From contig NZ_NRJH01000003.1 of assembly GCF_003585925.1 (NCBI RefSeq), positions 32,537 to 96,536 of the forward strand: DNA of 64,000 nucleotides, written 5' to 3'. This DNA is from Psittacicella melopsittaci (GTDB taxonomy: Bacteria; Pseudomonadota; Gammaproteobacteria; Enterobacterales; Psittacicellaceae). The position numbers and the translations under genes were made by a program. Under the pieces are notes generated by a model. It was not told the DNA's origin, ran no database searches, and worked only from the letters and a program-made list of their open reading frames with translations. Shown here piece by piece: positions 33,922 to 43,372 of the stretch (its first letter is position 1; every line of letters starts with the position of its first letter).

Positions 33922-33956
33922 CACAAGAGCACCTGCTTAAAGCAAGTGCTCTTGTA
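33922..33956. other. Strong hairpin between convergent units
   Basis: ACAAGAGCAC-TGCTT / AGCA-GTGCTCTTGT with one mismatch. No clear U-run on either side; it may stop readthrough between the Cys-rich operon and the leftward PTS-kinase operon. Confidence 0.5.
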
Positions 33957-34044
33957 AGTTATTTTTCTTATTCTATCAGCATTCTTTTCTAGTTTTGTCT
34001 TTTATCTCATCTAATGTTCTTTAATGAGAATTGGGACTTTTCTT

Positions 34045-34992
34045 TTATTCTTGCAGTTCTACTTTGTGTTTAAGTACATCCAGTACTTCTTTAATCGAAG
34101 GTATAGCCTGTTGCACGCCTATTTTTTGTACTGATAATGCCGAAGTAACAGAAGCTAGTTTACAACAGTTTTCTATGTTAAAGCCTTTAGCTAAACCATA
34201 ACAAAAAGCCCCATGAAAAATATCTCCTGCCCCTGTTGTATCTATAGCTTTAACCTTTAGACTGGCAAATTTGCAATAGTTAAAGTTAGAAAAGTATACC
34301 CCACCTTTTTCTCCTAAGGTAATCATAGGGACACCGCCTGGAGCTATAACTTTTTTCAGTTCTGATAAAGCAAAAATGTAATTATGCTCATCTAAAGGAC
34401 GGCGTAGGAGTGTTTCAGCGTAGTTTGCGGAAACTATTGCATAGTTAACATGGGGTAACACGGTTAACATGCGAGGCTTAATTGAGCCTCCGTCCATTAC
34501 CACCACTTTGTTTTCTAAGCCTTGAATTAGATATAAAGACAGTTCAGGTTCATGTCCGTCTACTAGAACTATATGCGTTTGCTTGGTTGCATTGAGACGG
34601 CTAATGAGCTGATCAATACGAGCATAATCTTGTTCCGAATAATGCTTGGCACCCTCGTGACGATGGGTTACCACAGTGCGTGAACCACTCCTTTGGTCTA
34701 CCCACACCGTAGCTAGAGGAGTAATTTGTTGGGTATTACAAACTGCATAGCTTGTATTTACCCCTACAGCTTCAAGATCACGGAGGATCAATTTGCCATA
34801 AATGTCCTTACCTAAGCTCGTAAGCAAATAGGTTTCCAAGCCCCAACTTGCCGTGAGGTAGGAAGCATTGGTCGCAGGTCCTCCGCCACTTTCAAAAAAG
34901 CGCGAAGAAAAGGTCTTTTCGTTTTCTTTAGGGAGCTCGTCGAGGTAGAAAAACTCATCATAACAAGCTAACCCCACACATACTATTGCCAT
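34045..34992 (-). CDS. PfkB-family carbohydrate kinase
   Basis: 315 residues, typical of the ribokinase/PfkB family. The N-terminal signature ESGGGPATNASYLTASWG (substrate-binding Gly-Gly region) and the C-terminal DTTGAGDIFHGAFCYG, with the anion hole GAGD and catalytic Asp, are both present. It phosphorylates a sugar or sugar derivative with ATP in the cytosol. It is the last gene of a leftward unit with PTS IIB and IIC genes of the ascorbate class, 2 bp after the preceding stop. This suggests that it acts on the product of that transporter, for example a second phosphorylation as in tagatose or keto-sugar pathways; the substrate cannot be read from sequence. Confidence 0.85.
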   Translation of the reverse strand: MAIVCVGLACYDEFFYLDELPKENEKTFSSRFFESGGGPATNASYLTASWGLETYLLTSLGKDIYGKLILRDLEAVGVNTSYAVCNTQQITPLATVWVDQRSGSRTVVTHRHEGAKHYSEQDYARIDQLISRLNATKQTHIVLVDGHEPELSLYLIQGLENKVVVMDGGSIKPRMLTVLPHVNYAIVSANYAETLLRRPLDEHNYIFALSELKKVIAPGGVPMITLGEKGGVYFSNFNYCKFASLKVKAIDTTGAGDIFHGAFCYGLAKGFNIENCCKLASVTSALSVQKIGVQQAIPSIKEVLDVLKHKVELQE

Positions 34993-34994
34993 AA

Positions 34995-35663
34995 TTACAT
35001 ATCCATAAAACCTGGATCTAAGTTATCCCACTTGCCTTGCTTTAAAGCAGTGCAAAAAGCAAAGATTTTGGTGTAGATCCGCATAGGTTGTTGCAGCACT
35101 TGTTCTTGGGCTTGCCCAAAGGGCAAGTTCAAGTGTTGAGCCATTACAAAGTAGTTTAAGTAGGTAGTTTGTACATAAGCTCGCTCTTCCCAACTGAGTT
35201 TATCTTGCCAGTTGGCACAAAACCCTGTAAAGGTCTCTCGACTAAAGCTTGCTAAGGTCTTGAGATTAAAAGTAGCTAGTACTTCTTGATAAAAGAGATA
35301 CAAGTTGACTATATTCACTGATTGCCAATAGCTAACATCGCTATACTCTATTTCAAGAGAATTTTGTTTGAGAGAAAAAAGTAAGGCGAGCAAGGTAAGC
35401 ATAGCTTGCCTTTGCTCGGGAGCAAAGTTGGTCAGAAAACTTTGTTGCCAAAGTTGTTGAATTTGCTCTTGTTTGTGCTTTGTCGGTAATTTGAGCTTTA
35501 GCTGAGAATTAGCCCCGTAAAAGCAAAGAAAATCATCTTCGCCCTGACCTTGTTGATAGAGCAAAGCACCACAAGGAGAGAGTTCTTGCTCAAAGTCATA
35601 AAGAAACCAACCTTGGCTCCAATAATCAGGATCAGCAAAGTCAAAAGGTACATAGCCATTCAT
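34995..35663 (-). CDS. Unrecognised protein in PTS-kinase operon (222 residues)
   Basis: No family recognised. The protein is rich in aromatic residues and Gln (YWSQGWFLYDFEQEL, then ILLALLFSLKQ-type helical segments) and looks like a soluble, mostly helical protein without signal peptide or membrane span. It sits between ulaA and the kinase with short gaps (54 bp and 2 bp), so it is co-transcribed and probably linked to uptake or breakdown of the same sugar. It is not an isomerase, aldolase or IIA protein by any motif I can see. Confidence 0.7.
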   Translation of the reverse strand: MNGYVPFDFADPDYWSQGWFLYDFEQELSPCGALLYQQGQGEDDFLCFYGANSQLKLKLPTKHKQEQIQQLWQQSFLTNFAPEQRQAMLTLLALLFSLKQNSLEIEYSDVSYWQSVNIVNLYLFYQEVLATFNLKTLASFSRETFTGFCANWQDKLSWEERAYVQTTYLNYFVMAQHLNLPFGQAQEQVLQQPMRIYTKIFAFCTALKQGKWDNLDPGFMDM

Positions 35664-35717
35664 AGTTAAGGCTCCTGTGTAAAAAAGGAGTAGGCCAAGC
35701 TACCCCTTTTTGCCAAA

Positions 35718-37100
35718 TTATTTGTTTTTATCTTTTGGTAAGCACTCTTCATATGGTAGGGTATCTCCTACAACACGAACACTTTTAATAAAGCTAGGAA
35801 TAATTAAAGCAACAAGAATTACTAAAGCTAAAACATATACCCCAACTCTACCAAACCATTCATGCACTTCGTAGAGAGAAATTCCCCAGATAATAAAGTC
35901 AACATCCGAGAAAGTTGTTGAAGCAAAACCTAGATCACCTAAAGCCGGAAGTAAAAAGGCTGGTAAGAAAGCTAGGAGTAAGCCCCCTACAAAAGCACCA
36001 ACAATACAACCTATTTTACCGCCGAGGCGATCACCGTAAATACCTGCGGTTGCACCACAGAAAAAGTGAGGCACCATGCCAGGAATAATTAAAGGTAAAC
36101 TTAAAATGCCTAGAAGTCCCATGCCAATTAAGCCACCAGCAAATGAGCTAATAAAGCCCACCACTACTGCTGTTTGCGAGTAGGTAAAGAATACAGCACA
36201 GTCAACAGCAGGAATTGAATCTGGAATAAGTTTTTCACTAATACCTTGGAAAGCTGGCACTAGATCCGAAAGAATTAACTTAACCCCGTTATAAACTATA
36301 GCCACACCCACGGCAAAGGTTAAACCTGCAATAATCGAGTAGATAACAAGATTTTGCTCAGAAATGGTTTTCATGTACTCAGAGCCTGCAACAATTGAAA
36401 CAAAGAGGAAAATGATCACCATTACTATTCCGGTAGTTACCGTAGTATCACGAAGGAAAGCAAGTTTATCGGAAAGTTTTACATTGGTAAAGTTGTTTTC
36501 TCTATTACCAAAGGTTTTACCTATCCAAGCAGCTAAATAGTATTGTAATGAACCAAAGTGACCCATAGCTATGCCATCGTCATCAGATACTACTTTAGTA
36601 TATCTTTGTCCAATCGCAGGAGAGATAGCTGACCAAGCTCCAAGGAAAAAGCCACCTAGAGCCACAAGTTCCCAACCTTTTAGACCCATAGCCTGTAGTA
36701 CTGCTGACATTAAGCACGCCATAAAGAATGTATGGTGTCCTGTTAGGAAAATATATTTATACTTGGTAAATTTTGCAATCGCGAGGTTAAAGATAAACCC
36801 GAGTAATAAAATACTCATGGTTTCTACCCCGAGTACTTGTTGAGCAATTGAAACTATAGCTTCGTTATTTGGTACTACTCCTTTAATATGGAAGCCTGCT
36901 TCAATAATTTGCCCTAGTGGAGTTAATTGACTTACAATTACATTTGCCCCTGCTCCTAGCATTAAATAACCAAGAATAGGTTTGATTGTCCCAGTAAGCA
37001 ATTTATTTGCCGGAGCCTTTAAGCAAAGGAGACCTATAAAGGCAATTGCCCCCATTAAAAAGGCTGGCTGACTAAGAATATCGGTTAAAAAGGTTAACAT
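35718..37100 (-). CDS. ulaA: PTS system IIC component, ascorbate (UlaA/SgaT) family
   Basis: 460 residues, mostly hydrophobic, with 10-12 membrane segments. GTIKPILGYLMLGAGANVIV and FFCGATAGIYGDRLGGKIGCI are characteristic of the UlaA/SgaT family. The protein is the membrane channel of a phosphotransferase system that takes up L-ascorbate or a related sugar acid with phosphorylation through IIB. It lies 27 bp downstream of the IIB gene. No IIA gene is in the operon, so IIA must come from elsewhere. The neighbouring PfkB kinase is not part of the classical ula regulon, so the substrate may not be ascorbate. Confidence 0.88.
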   Translation of the reverse strand: MLTFLTDILSQPAFLMGAIAFIGLLCLKAPANKLLTGTIKPILGYLMLGAGANVIVSQLTPLGQIIEAGFHIKGVVPNNEAIVSIAQQVLGVETMSILLLGFIFNLAIAKFTKYKYIFLTGHHTFFMACLMSAVLQAMGLKGWELVALGGFFLGAWSAISPAIGQRYTKVVSDDDGIAMGHFGSLQYYLAAWIGKTFGNRENNFTNVKLSDKLAFLRDTTVTTGIVMVIIFLFVSIVAGSEYMKTISEQNLVIYSIIAGLTFAVGVAIVYNGVKLILSDLVPAFQGISEKLIPDSIPAVDCAVFFTYSQTAVVVGFISSFAGGLIGMGLLGILSLPLIIPGMVPHFFCGATAGIYGDRLGGKIGCIVGAFVGGLLLAFLPAFLLPALGDLGFASTTFSDVDFIIWGISLYEVHEWFGRVGVYVLALVILVALIIPSFIKSVRVVGDTLPYEECLPKDKNK

Positions 37101-37127
37101 AACAGTCCCCTTTTGGTCTAGATGATG

Positions 37128-37412
37128 CTATTTATTAGCTAACTCTTGTAATGTAGGTAAAATGTCTTCTTCGATTTTTGGTCCTGAAACATAACTACGA
37201 ATAGCTACAGCACGCAAACCATTAGCTTCAAGGTCTACTGCCATTTCTTGGATAGTTACATAGAGATCTGCTTTTTCGGAAGCAGCATTACTAAAGTCAA
37301 TCGAAGCCACATCTGCTTGAATGCCATGTTTATCGCAAATTTGCTTTACTTTATTAGCACACATTAGGGAAGAGCCGATTCCATTGCCACAAACAGTTCT
37401 AATTTTTAACAT
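37128..37412 (-). CDS. ulaB: PTS system IIB component, ascorbate (UlaB/SgaB) family
   Basis: 94 residues, the normal length for UlaB-type IIB. The phosphorylation loop VCGNGIGSSLMC contains the active Cys near residue 8, followed by the family's P-loop-like glycines. It receives phosphate from IIA and passes it to the sugar at the IIC channel. It is the first gene of the leftward operon ulaB-ulaA-orphan-kinase. A CRP site and -10 element lie upstream. Ribosome site GGAAG precedes the ATG. Confidence 0.9.
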   Translation of the reverse strand: MLKIRTVCGNGIGSSLMCANKVKQICDKHGIQADVASIDFSNAASEKADLYVTIQEMAVDLEANGLRAVAIRSYVSGPKIEEDILPTLQELANK

Positions 37413-37470
37413 TTTATCTTCCTTATCTCTAGGTTAGATCCTAGTGCCTGAGGTTAAAAAATAATCTATG

Positions 37471-37536
37471 TTTATAGTTTAGTCGCTTTTGCCAAAGGCA
37501 AAGATGAAAACTTCGGGTTTTGTGGCATGGGTCACA
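37471..37536 (-). promoter_or_regulatory. CRP-dependent promoter of the ula-like operon
   Basis: On the minus strand TGTGA-CCCATG-CCACA (37536-37521) matches the CRP consensus in nine of ten key bases and is identical to the site before uhpT2 (48574). A TATAAA -10 at 37476-37471 puts the centre near -63, a class I position. CRP control fits a PTS sugar operon. Confidence 0.75.
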
Positions 37537-37586
37537 CTTTTTCCAAATGGCACTCGCTTATTCTGATCAAAAACGATCAGAACCAG

Positions 37587-37627
37587 AAAAAGGAGAGAAA
37601 ATAACTAAGTATTTTCTCTCCTTTTTT
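37587..37627. terminator. Bidirectional terminator hairpin between divergent operons
   Basis: Stem AAAAAGGAGAGAAAATA / TATTTTCTCTCCTTTTT, about 17 bp, with A-run and T-run on the two sides. It sits between divergent promoters with no gene running into it. A small hairpin CTGATC/GATCAG (37563-37580) lies beside it. Confidence 0.75.
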
Positions 37628-38122
37628 GCAAATTATTTGTAATTTATCAGCAGAAAATAGCCTGAATAAATCTGAAAAAATAGCATAAGATTTTTTGCTG
37701 TTTTACTTCCAGACTCTGTTATAGATTTTAGGGAGAACTTGGCTTTAGTTGCTTTAGCTTTTATCTAACTAACCCAAACTTGGCTTGGTTGTTCTGCATA
37801 ACTTGCTTTTAGTCTTTGTTGTTTAGCTAGTTTTACTTCGATAGATTTTTTGATTAACTTACTCTTACTAGATCTCTAGATTTTCTGGTTCACTTGGTCT
37901 AGCTTCTCTGGTTAACTTGGTTTATCTTTCTGCTTAACTTGGTTTAGATTTTCTGGTTAACTTGTCTTTATTCTTTCTCGCCAGCTTCCTACTACTTTCC
38001 TGCCGAATTTTTAAGGGTTTTTTCTCTGTAAAAGTGCTACTTTTAGCAAAAAATAAGGTAAAATAAAAATAATAAAAAAAAGATTATTAAACCGTTTTTT
38101 ACGAAGATTCTATTTAAAAAAT
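37628..38122. other. Gene-free region with 23-bp tandem repeat
   Basis: Four units of CTGGTTAACTTGGTTTAGAT start at 37885, 37908, 37930 and 37953. The promoter of the restriction-like operon should lie near 38060 (TAAAAT words), but is not certain. Confidence 0.5.
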
Positions 38123-39370
38123 ATGCAAAATGTTAACGCTTTAAGATCGGCTGTTGGGAACAATAATCTGAAATTTGAAATCTTTGCTCCCTTCAAAGAA
38201 ATCTCTTCTTTACTCCGTAAACATAAAGAGCAAAAAGATAGATTAAACTTTCTTACCCAGGTTCTTCTCGAGCTTAACTTAGCCTTTGCCCGAGAGCCGA
38301 AGCTCCAGCAAAGCAAGTTTTTTTCAAAGTTTACTCCTAGTGTTGAAGAAAATCGTCTCTTTGCTCTCTTTGAGCAATTTTACACTGCTTGGCAAAAACT
38401 ACCTCAGTTTACAGACTTTAGTCCTGCAGATCGTTTTGAAATTGGGATTTTCTTTCTCAATAAAACTCTAGCCTCATTATTTTCTCCAGAGTATGAGCTT
38501 GATCAAACTAGTGCCAATTATAAAAACAACCTTGAAGATCACAAAAAATTAATTCTCAACGACCTGCAAGCCCAAAGTCTATATGCTTTTATCTTTAAGT
38601 TAGTGCGCAAGCTCACTAACTCTGAGCAACTTGTAGTAAATAATGCCACTACTTTTAACGGACCTTTATTTCGAGCATGCCCTGACAAGCTAGATTTTCT
38701 TGCTCTCGGGCAAAGTAATGCTAACTATCTCAACTTATTTAACGACCCCGCTTGGCAAGCCTATTGCCAACAGGTTTTTGCGAGTAAAAATCGCTTTTAC
38801 CATAAAGCCAGTCAATGGAATCAAGATAGCTTTGCTGATTTTATTGCTAAAACTCCAGCCCATACGAGCTCTAGTATCCTTACCATAGTGGCGGATAAAA
38901 AAGAACTCCATGGGTTTAAGCTCGAACAACTCCTCGCTCCATTAAAAAGAGGAGAAAAGCTCTTTCTCTTAATCTCAAGTGACTACCTTTACACAAGTGC
39001 ATCCCATAAAGATCGTCCGCTTCTCGAACAAATAATTTACCTTAAGCATCTTAGTCACTGTGTGTTCTTTGGGGCAGATTATTTTACTATTTACCCTTCG
39101 TGCCTCCTTGTTCTCGACAAAGAAGCGGTTGAACAAGTAAGCTTTTGGGATCTAAGCCAATATAGTCCAGAGCAACTTCCAGCTGAACCTCAAGATCTAG
39201 CCTTTACTTACTCAGCTGAGCAAGTAAAAGAACTTTATCGGCAAGCCGATTGTTTATCTCCTTTTAATACTTGCTTAACCCCAGGTTGTCAGGCACAAGA
39301 ACAAGAACTGACACAAAGCTACCAAGATTACCAAGATCTTAAAGGAAGTGTCTTCCATGCAAAAATATAA
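38123..39370 (+). CDS. HsdM-like protein without methyltransferase motifs, copy 1
   Basis: 415 residues. The C-terminal part (KLFLLISSDYL, then LKHLSHCVFFGADYF and TIYPSCLLVLDKE) resembles the last strands of the type I N6-adenine methyltransferase domain, in which the corresponding text reads like LVLPDGFL and IPTCILVLDK. However, neither the SAM-binding motif I (DPxxGxG) nor the catalytic NPPY/F motif is present, and the length is below the 500 or so of HsdM. It starts a five-gene operon whose members overlap or nearly touch; its end overlaps the S-like gene by 14 bp. I infer a catalytically dead structural relative of HsdM. It could also be an unrelated Rossmann-type protein. Confidence 0.55.
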   Translation: MQNVNALRSAVGNNNLKFEIFAPFKEISSLLRKHKEQKDRLNFLTQVLLELNLAFAREPKLQQSKFFSKFTPSVEENRLFALFEQFYTAWQKLPQFTDFSPADRFEIGIFFLNKTLASLFSPEYELDQTSANYKNNLEDHKKLILNDLQAQSLYAFIFKLVRKLTNSEQLVVNNATTFNGPLFRACPDKLDFLALGQSNANYLNLFNDPAWQAYCQQVFASKNRFYHKASQWNQDSFADFIAKTPAHTSSSILTIVADKKELHGFKLEQLLAPLKRGEKLFLLISSDYLYTSASHKDRPLLEQIIYLKHLSHCVFFGADYFTIYPSCLLVLDKEAVEQVSFWDLSQYSPEQLPAEPQDLAFTYSAEQVKELYRQADCLSPFNTCLTPGCQAQEQELTQSYQDYQDLKGSVFHAKI

Positions 39371-40220
39371 CTTCGCACAACTTTTTACTTTTGCTCCGCC
39401 CATTCGCTTTAATAAAAAGCATCGCCCTAACTCGAGCCACTATTACACCTTCTCTCCTGATAATTATGGTGCAGGAAAAGGCTTAAAGAATAACTTTAGC
39501 CTCTTAGAAAAAAGAGAATTTAAAGGCAGAGAAGATTTTTTTCAGGGACAAGCAGGAGATATAGTTTTTTCTTTAGCTCCTTATAAAAATAATCGCTATC
39601 CTCTAGCTGTTATTGCCCCTCAGAGCCTCTATATAGGTAAACCTAACTTTAACTATAACTTCTATGAAACTATTTTGCAATATGATGCCCAAGTTCTCCA
39701 TCCTGAGTTAGCCCGTTACCTCTGCTTGTGCTTAACGCCGTTTTTACTGGAAAAAGATAATGGCTTTTTTGGGTTAAATACAACTAAAACTAGCATAGCC
39801 CATAACTTTAACTTTAATATTCCCCCTCTGGCTCAACAACCTGAGTTTATTGAGCAACAGGTTTTACCTTATGTGCAGAGCTATCTCCAAGTAAAAGAGG
39901 CACTGGAGCAAGACCTGTGCCAAATGGTTAATCATTTAATGCAAAAGATAATTGCTCCTGAGTTTTTTGTTCCCGTAAGGCAATACTTGGCTCTGCCCAA
40001 TGCCACTGGAGCCCAGCTTAATAAAGATAATTTTGCGACCTTTATTAGCCAGTTTACTTCCTCTGAGAGCAAAGCAAAAGAAATTGCCAAGCAACTCAAA
40101 TCCGAGCAATATAAAAACGTGGTGAACCATTATCGCAACTTACAAAAGGCCACCAAACAATTAATTTGGCAAAGTGAAATGCTCCTCTATCGCAAACTCT
40201 ATTGCCATGTTTTTAATTAG
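39357..40220 (+). CDS. HsdS-like specificity protein, half-size, copy 1
   Basis: 287 residues from the ATG at 39357, which has AAGGAAG in front; a GTG at 39348 is less likely. The features QAGDIVFSLAPYKNNR (residues about 70-85), LHPELARYLCLCL and NIPPLAQQPEFIEQQVLPY match the layout of one target-recognition domain plus conserved helix of type I specificity subunits (GDIvfs, hPeyl, iPpl..Q). The length fits a single domain, as in half-S proteins that work as dimers. Its start, KYNFAQLFTF, matches that of the second S-like protein (KYKFAELFTI). It would recognise a half-site in DNA. Confidence 0.65.
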   Translation: MQKYNFAQLFTFAPPIRFNKKHRPNSSHYYTFSPDNYGAGKGLKNNFSLLEKREFKGREDFFQGQAGDIVFSLAPYKNNRYPLAVIAPQSLYIGKPNFNYNFYETILQYDAQVLHPELARYLCLCLTPFLLEKDNGFFGLNTTKTSIAHNFNFNIPPLAQQPEFIEQQVLPYVQSYLQVKEALEQDLCQMVNHLMQKIIAPEFFVPVRQYLALPNATGAQLNKDNFATFISQFTSSESKAKEIAKQLKSEQYKNVVNHYRNLQKATKQLIWQSEMLLYRKLYCHVFN

Positions 40221-40228
40221 GGAAGAAG

Positions 40229-43200
40229 ATGAATGCGTCAGAAAAAGACCTCTGTAATGAGGTTATAGATAAAATCCTTAGCCAACTGGGCTATAAAAAG
40301 CAACAGCCAAGTAGCTTAGGCAAACTTGCCGAGCAAGCTCTGCAAATGCGTACGTTTAGTCTTGAGCAACAAAAATTGGCTCGCAATATTCTCTCGAGCC
40401 TGCTTAACTCTCAGTCTGACTTCTTTGCCAGTAAGCAAGGACAAGGTTATTATCTTCAGCTGGTAAACCTTGCTCTAGACTACCTTGAGTTAAATTTTAA
40501 GCAAAGAACAAGCCAAAGCACTTTCCTTTGGTATAACTATAAGTTTGCCCAAATTTTACAAGAAATAATTGCTTTAAAAGCACCTCATCTGCATGAGTTT
40601 AGTTTTGTGCGGGAAGTAAAACTGCCCCATGAACATGGCTCTTATCGTGCTGACTATGGCATCTACTTTAATGGCATTCTTTTGAGCTTAATTGAGGTAA
40701 AACGCGATACTTCCCTGCACGATAAGGCACAAAATCAATTACTCAATCAAAGCTCGAGTGCTCCTAGTGTGCTTTTTGCTCAATTACTTGTTGCCCTAAG
40801 TGAAAACTCCCTAACCTATATTAGTGCAGGAGAAAATCAGTTTAAAAAATGGGTTTTTGATGGGTCGGTAAAACATGACTTTATCCAAGAGCGGGTAAAA
40901 AGCCAACTTAAATTGCTCAACCTAAGCTCCTATAAACGCCTAAAAGAAAATCTTACTAGCCTCTTTAGTCCTTATCGTTTGCTCGATTTTGTGCAAAGCT
41001 TTATTCTCTACCACAAAGTAGACGCTAGCACACAAACTATAGTTAAGAAAATTTCGGCACGGCACAATCAATACTATGGAGCTTGTGCCTTAAGAGCGCG
41101 AATAATTAAAAAATATGCTCCACACTTAAAAGAAGTAAAATCTAACCCCGACTGGCAAGCTTATGTAAAAAGCCTCAAAAGCAATTGTGCCGATGATGCC
41201 CTCATCAATCAAGCTCCAGGCTCGGGCAAAAGTATGATCATTACTTTTTTACTGAACTGGATTCTGAAAAACCTCGAGCAGGCTAAAGTAATTGTGGTAT
41301 TTGATCGCGTACAACTCGAACAACAATACCAAAAACAATACCTCGAGCAACTCGAACAAGAGTATAGCCAAGAACAGCTAGTAAACCTCAATGCCTACCG
41401 CAGTAAAAATATGCAACACTTGCAAGAGCAGCTCGATGACCCTGAAAGCAAGCTTATTTTTACTTTAATCCAAAAATTTAATCCCGACCAAAGGGATAAA
41501 CGCGTTTTAGATAGCTACAATTGCGTGGTAATTGTTGATGAGTGTCATAGATCTCACTCAGGCAATTTACACCATGCCATTCGCCAACGCCTGAGTGACA
41601 AACAAATTATTCTCGGGCTTACGGGTACAGCTTCGCCTGAAGTTTACACAAAAAACTATAATAATAAATTCTTACGTGCCTCAGAATCTAACTTTGGGGA
41701 TGTAGTACATACTTACAGCTATGCTCAATCGGTAAATGATGGCAATATCTATGATATTACCTATCTTTACCCTGTAATTAGTCTCATTAAAAACGACAAC
41801 TCTGATCTCAGCGATTTTGCTGATAAAAGCTATAGCCAAATAAAAAATAGCCTCAATCGGGAAATTAAACTAACTCCTGAGCAAAGTCTTGATTATATTT
41901 ATGCTTATGTGCACAAGTATCTCTGTCAAGAGCAACAATGGGGAGCTTTACTAGTTTGTGAAGATATAAATCAAGCCTTTCACTATGCTCACCTTTTAGA
42001 GCAAAGAAATCTGAGCTTAAGCAAGAAGCAAGCAAATAGTAATCTCAAACCCATTCCCTTTGCTTTAATTACTTCCTATAGCTTAAACCAAGGGGCTAAT
42101 CAAGATCCACAACACAAAGAAAGCAAAGAAGAGCTCTTACGTCGCCTTATACAACAGCTTGATCCTAACAATAGCAACAACCTCAAGCTCTATGAACAAC
42201 AGGCTCTTAACCTCTTTCAAACTAATCCAGAAAAACTGCGTTTACTTATTGTTGTAGATAAGCTCACTACAGGTTTTGATGCACCTAAAGCTAAGCTCTT
42301 GTTCTTAGCCCGCAACCTGCAAGGAGGGCAACTTATCCAAACTATTAGTCGCGTAAATCGCTATGCCCAAGGAAAAACCACTGCCTATGTGGCTGACTTT
42401 TGTAATAACTATGACAATTTACAAAAGGCTCGCGTCGACTATATTTGGATTCCCGATCAATTTAAAGTAAGCAATAGCCAAGGGGTAAATAAAAAACTCG
42501 AAATCTATGACCAAAAGGCTAACTCCTTGTATCTCCAACTGCAAGATTTAGGGCAAAAGCTCGGCATAGATATCCAACAAGAAAATGACGAGCAACTTGG
42601 ACTTTTACAGCAAAAGTTTGCTCCTATCTGGGATCAACCTGCTCGCCTCGAGCCCCAACTTCTTGAAGTTTTAGCTCCTTTTACGCGTGGACTAAAAGAT
42701 GCCATTCAAGCTTTAACCTATTTGGCAACTATGCTCTATGTGCGTAATAATGACTTAAAACAAAGTACGCCTTTATTTAGACGCCTCGAGTTTTTTAATG
42801 GGCTCTTAAAAACTTGCAAAGAAATTCTTTGTCAAGCAAGTAAAAACGCTCAACTGCTCGGCTTTAATCCTCTGCTCAGAGTGGAAATTAATGATGCTTT
42901 TGAGTATGCCATGCTTAATCTCGAACTCGGGCAAGTGGAAAACCTTGAGCTGGCAAGCGAGCAAAAAGAACAAGTTTTATTGGAACAAGAGCAAGGAGGC
43001 AAACTGGCTTCGGGCTATGTAGCTGATTTAGAACAAACTCTAGATCTTCTAATTCAGCAATGCCAAGAGGAGTTACAAGAGCTTATAGGGAAAGGGATCC
43101 GCTTAAATATTAAAGACCTAATCAAAGGTTATCTACTTTTTGCCCAATTGGACCCAGAACTCGTTAAGCAACATATTGCCTTCTTAGCCAGCCAATACCG

Positions 43201-43366
43201 TAATCTCGGGCAAGAACCGCCAGAGAAAATTGAAAAAGTGCTCAACTTTTCGCAATACAAATTTATTGCCCAATACTCTGATCACGATTTAGATAATGAG
43301 GAATTTTTCCAAGCTGTTTCAGAGGCAACTCGAGCTTGGCAAAACCATTTTGCAAATAACGGTTAA
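40229..43366 (+). CDS. hsdR: Type I restriction enzyme R subunit (HsdR)
   Basis: 1,045 residues, normal for HsdR. The N-terminal nuclease domain has the PD-(D/E)xK pattern with Asp142 (RADYGIYFNG) and Glu156/Lys158 (LIEVKRD). The superfamily 2 helicase/translocase motifs follow: Walker A PGSGKS (330-335), motif II DECH (437-440), motif III GLTGTA (463-468), motif V LTTGFDAPK and motif VI QTISRVNRY. It should translocate and cut unmodified DNA when bound to M and S subunits. All catalytic motifs look intact. It is placed between two M-like/S-like pairs, an unusual order, with gaps of 8 and 6 bp. Ribosome site GGGAAG precedes the ATG. Confidence 0.92.
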   Translation: MNASEKDLCNEVIDKILSQLGYKKQQPSSLGKLAEQALQMRTFSLEQQKLARNILSSLLNSQSDFFASKQGQGYYLQLVNLALDYLELNFKQRTSQSTFLWYNYKFAQILQEIIALKAPHLHEFSFVREVKLPHEHGSYRADYGIYFNGILLSLIEVKRDTSLHDKAQNQLLNQSSSAPSVLFAQLLVALSENSLTYISAGENQFKKWVFDGSVKHDFIQERVKSQLKLLNLSSYKRLKENLTSLFSPYRLLDFVQSFILYHKVDASTQTIVKKISARHNQYYGACALRARIIKKYAPHLKEVKSNPDWQAYVKSLKSNCADDALINQAPGSGKSMIITFLLNWILKNLEQAKVIVVFDRVQLEQQYQKQYLEQLEQEYSQEQLVNLNAYRSKNMQHLQEQLDDPESKLIFTLIQKFNPDQRDKRVLDSYNCVVIVDECHRSHSGNLHHAIRQRLSDKQIILGLTGTASPEVYTKNYNNKFLRASESNFGDVVHTYSYAQSVNDGNIYDITYLYPVISLIKNDNSDLSDFADKSYSQIKNSLNREIKLTPEQSLDYIYAYVHKYLCQEQQWGALLVCEDINQAFHYAHLLEQRNLSLSKKQANSNLKPIPFALITSYSLNQGANQDPQHKESKEELLRRLIQQLDPNNSNNLKLYEQQALNLFQTNPEKLRLLIVVDKLTTGFDAPKAKLLFLARNLQGGQLIQTISRVNRYAQGKTTAYVADFCNNYDNLQKARVDYIWIPDQFKVSNSQGVNKKLEIYDQKANSLYLQLQDLGQKLGIDIQQENDEQLGLLQQKFAPIWDQPARLEPQLLEVLAPFTRGLKDAIQALTYLATMLYVRNNDLKQSTPLFRRLEFFNGLLKTCKEILCQASKNAQLLGFNPLLRVEINDAFEYAMLNLELGQVENLELASEQKEQVLLEQEQGGKLASGYVADLEQTLDLLIQQCQEELQELIGKGIRLNIKDLIKGYLLFAQLDPELVKQHIAFLASQYRNLGQEPPEKIEKVLNFSQYKFIAQYSDHDLDNEEFFQAVSEATRAWQNHFANNG

Positions 43367-43372
43367 TAAAAA

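Noticed and set aside
38123..39370. Complete type I methyltransferase HsdM
   Set aside because: Neither the SAM-binding nor the NPPY/F catalytic motif can be found, so only a distant HsdM-like call is justified.
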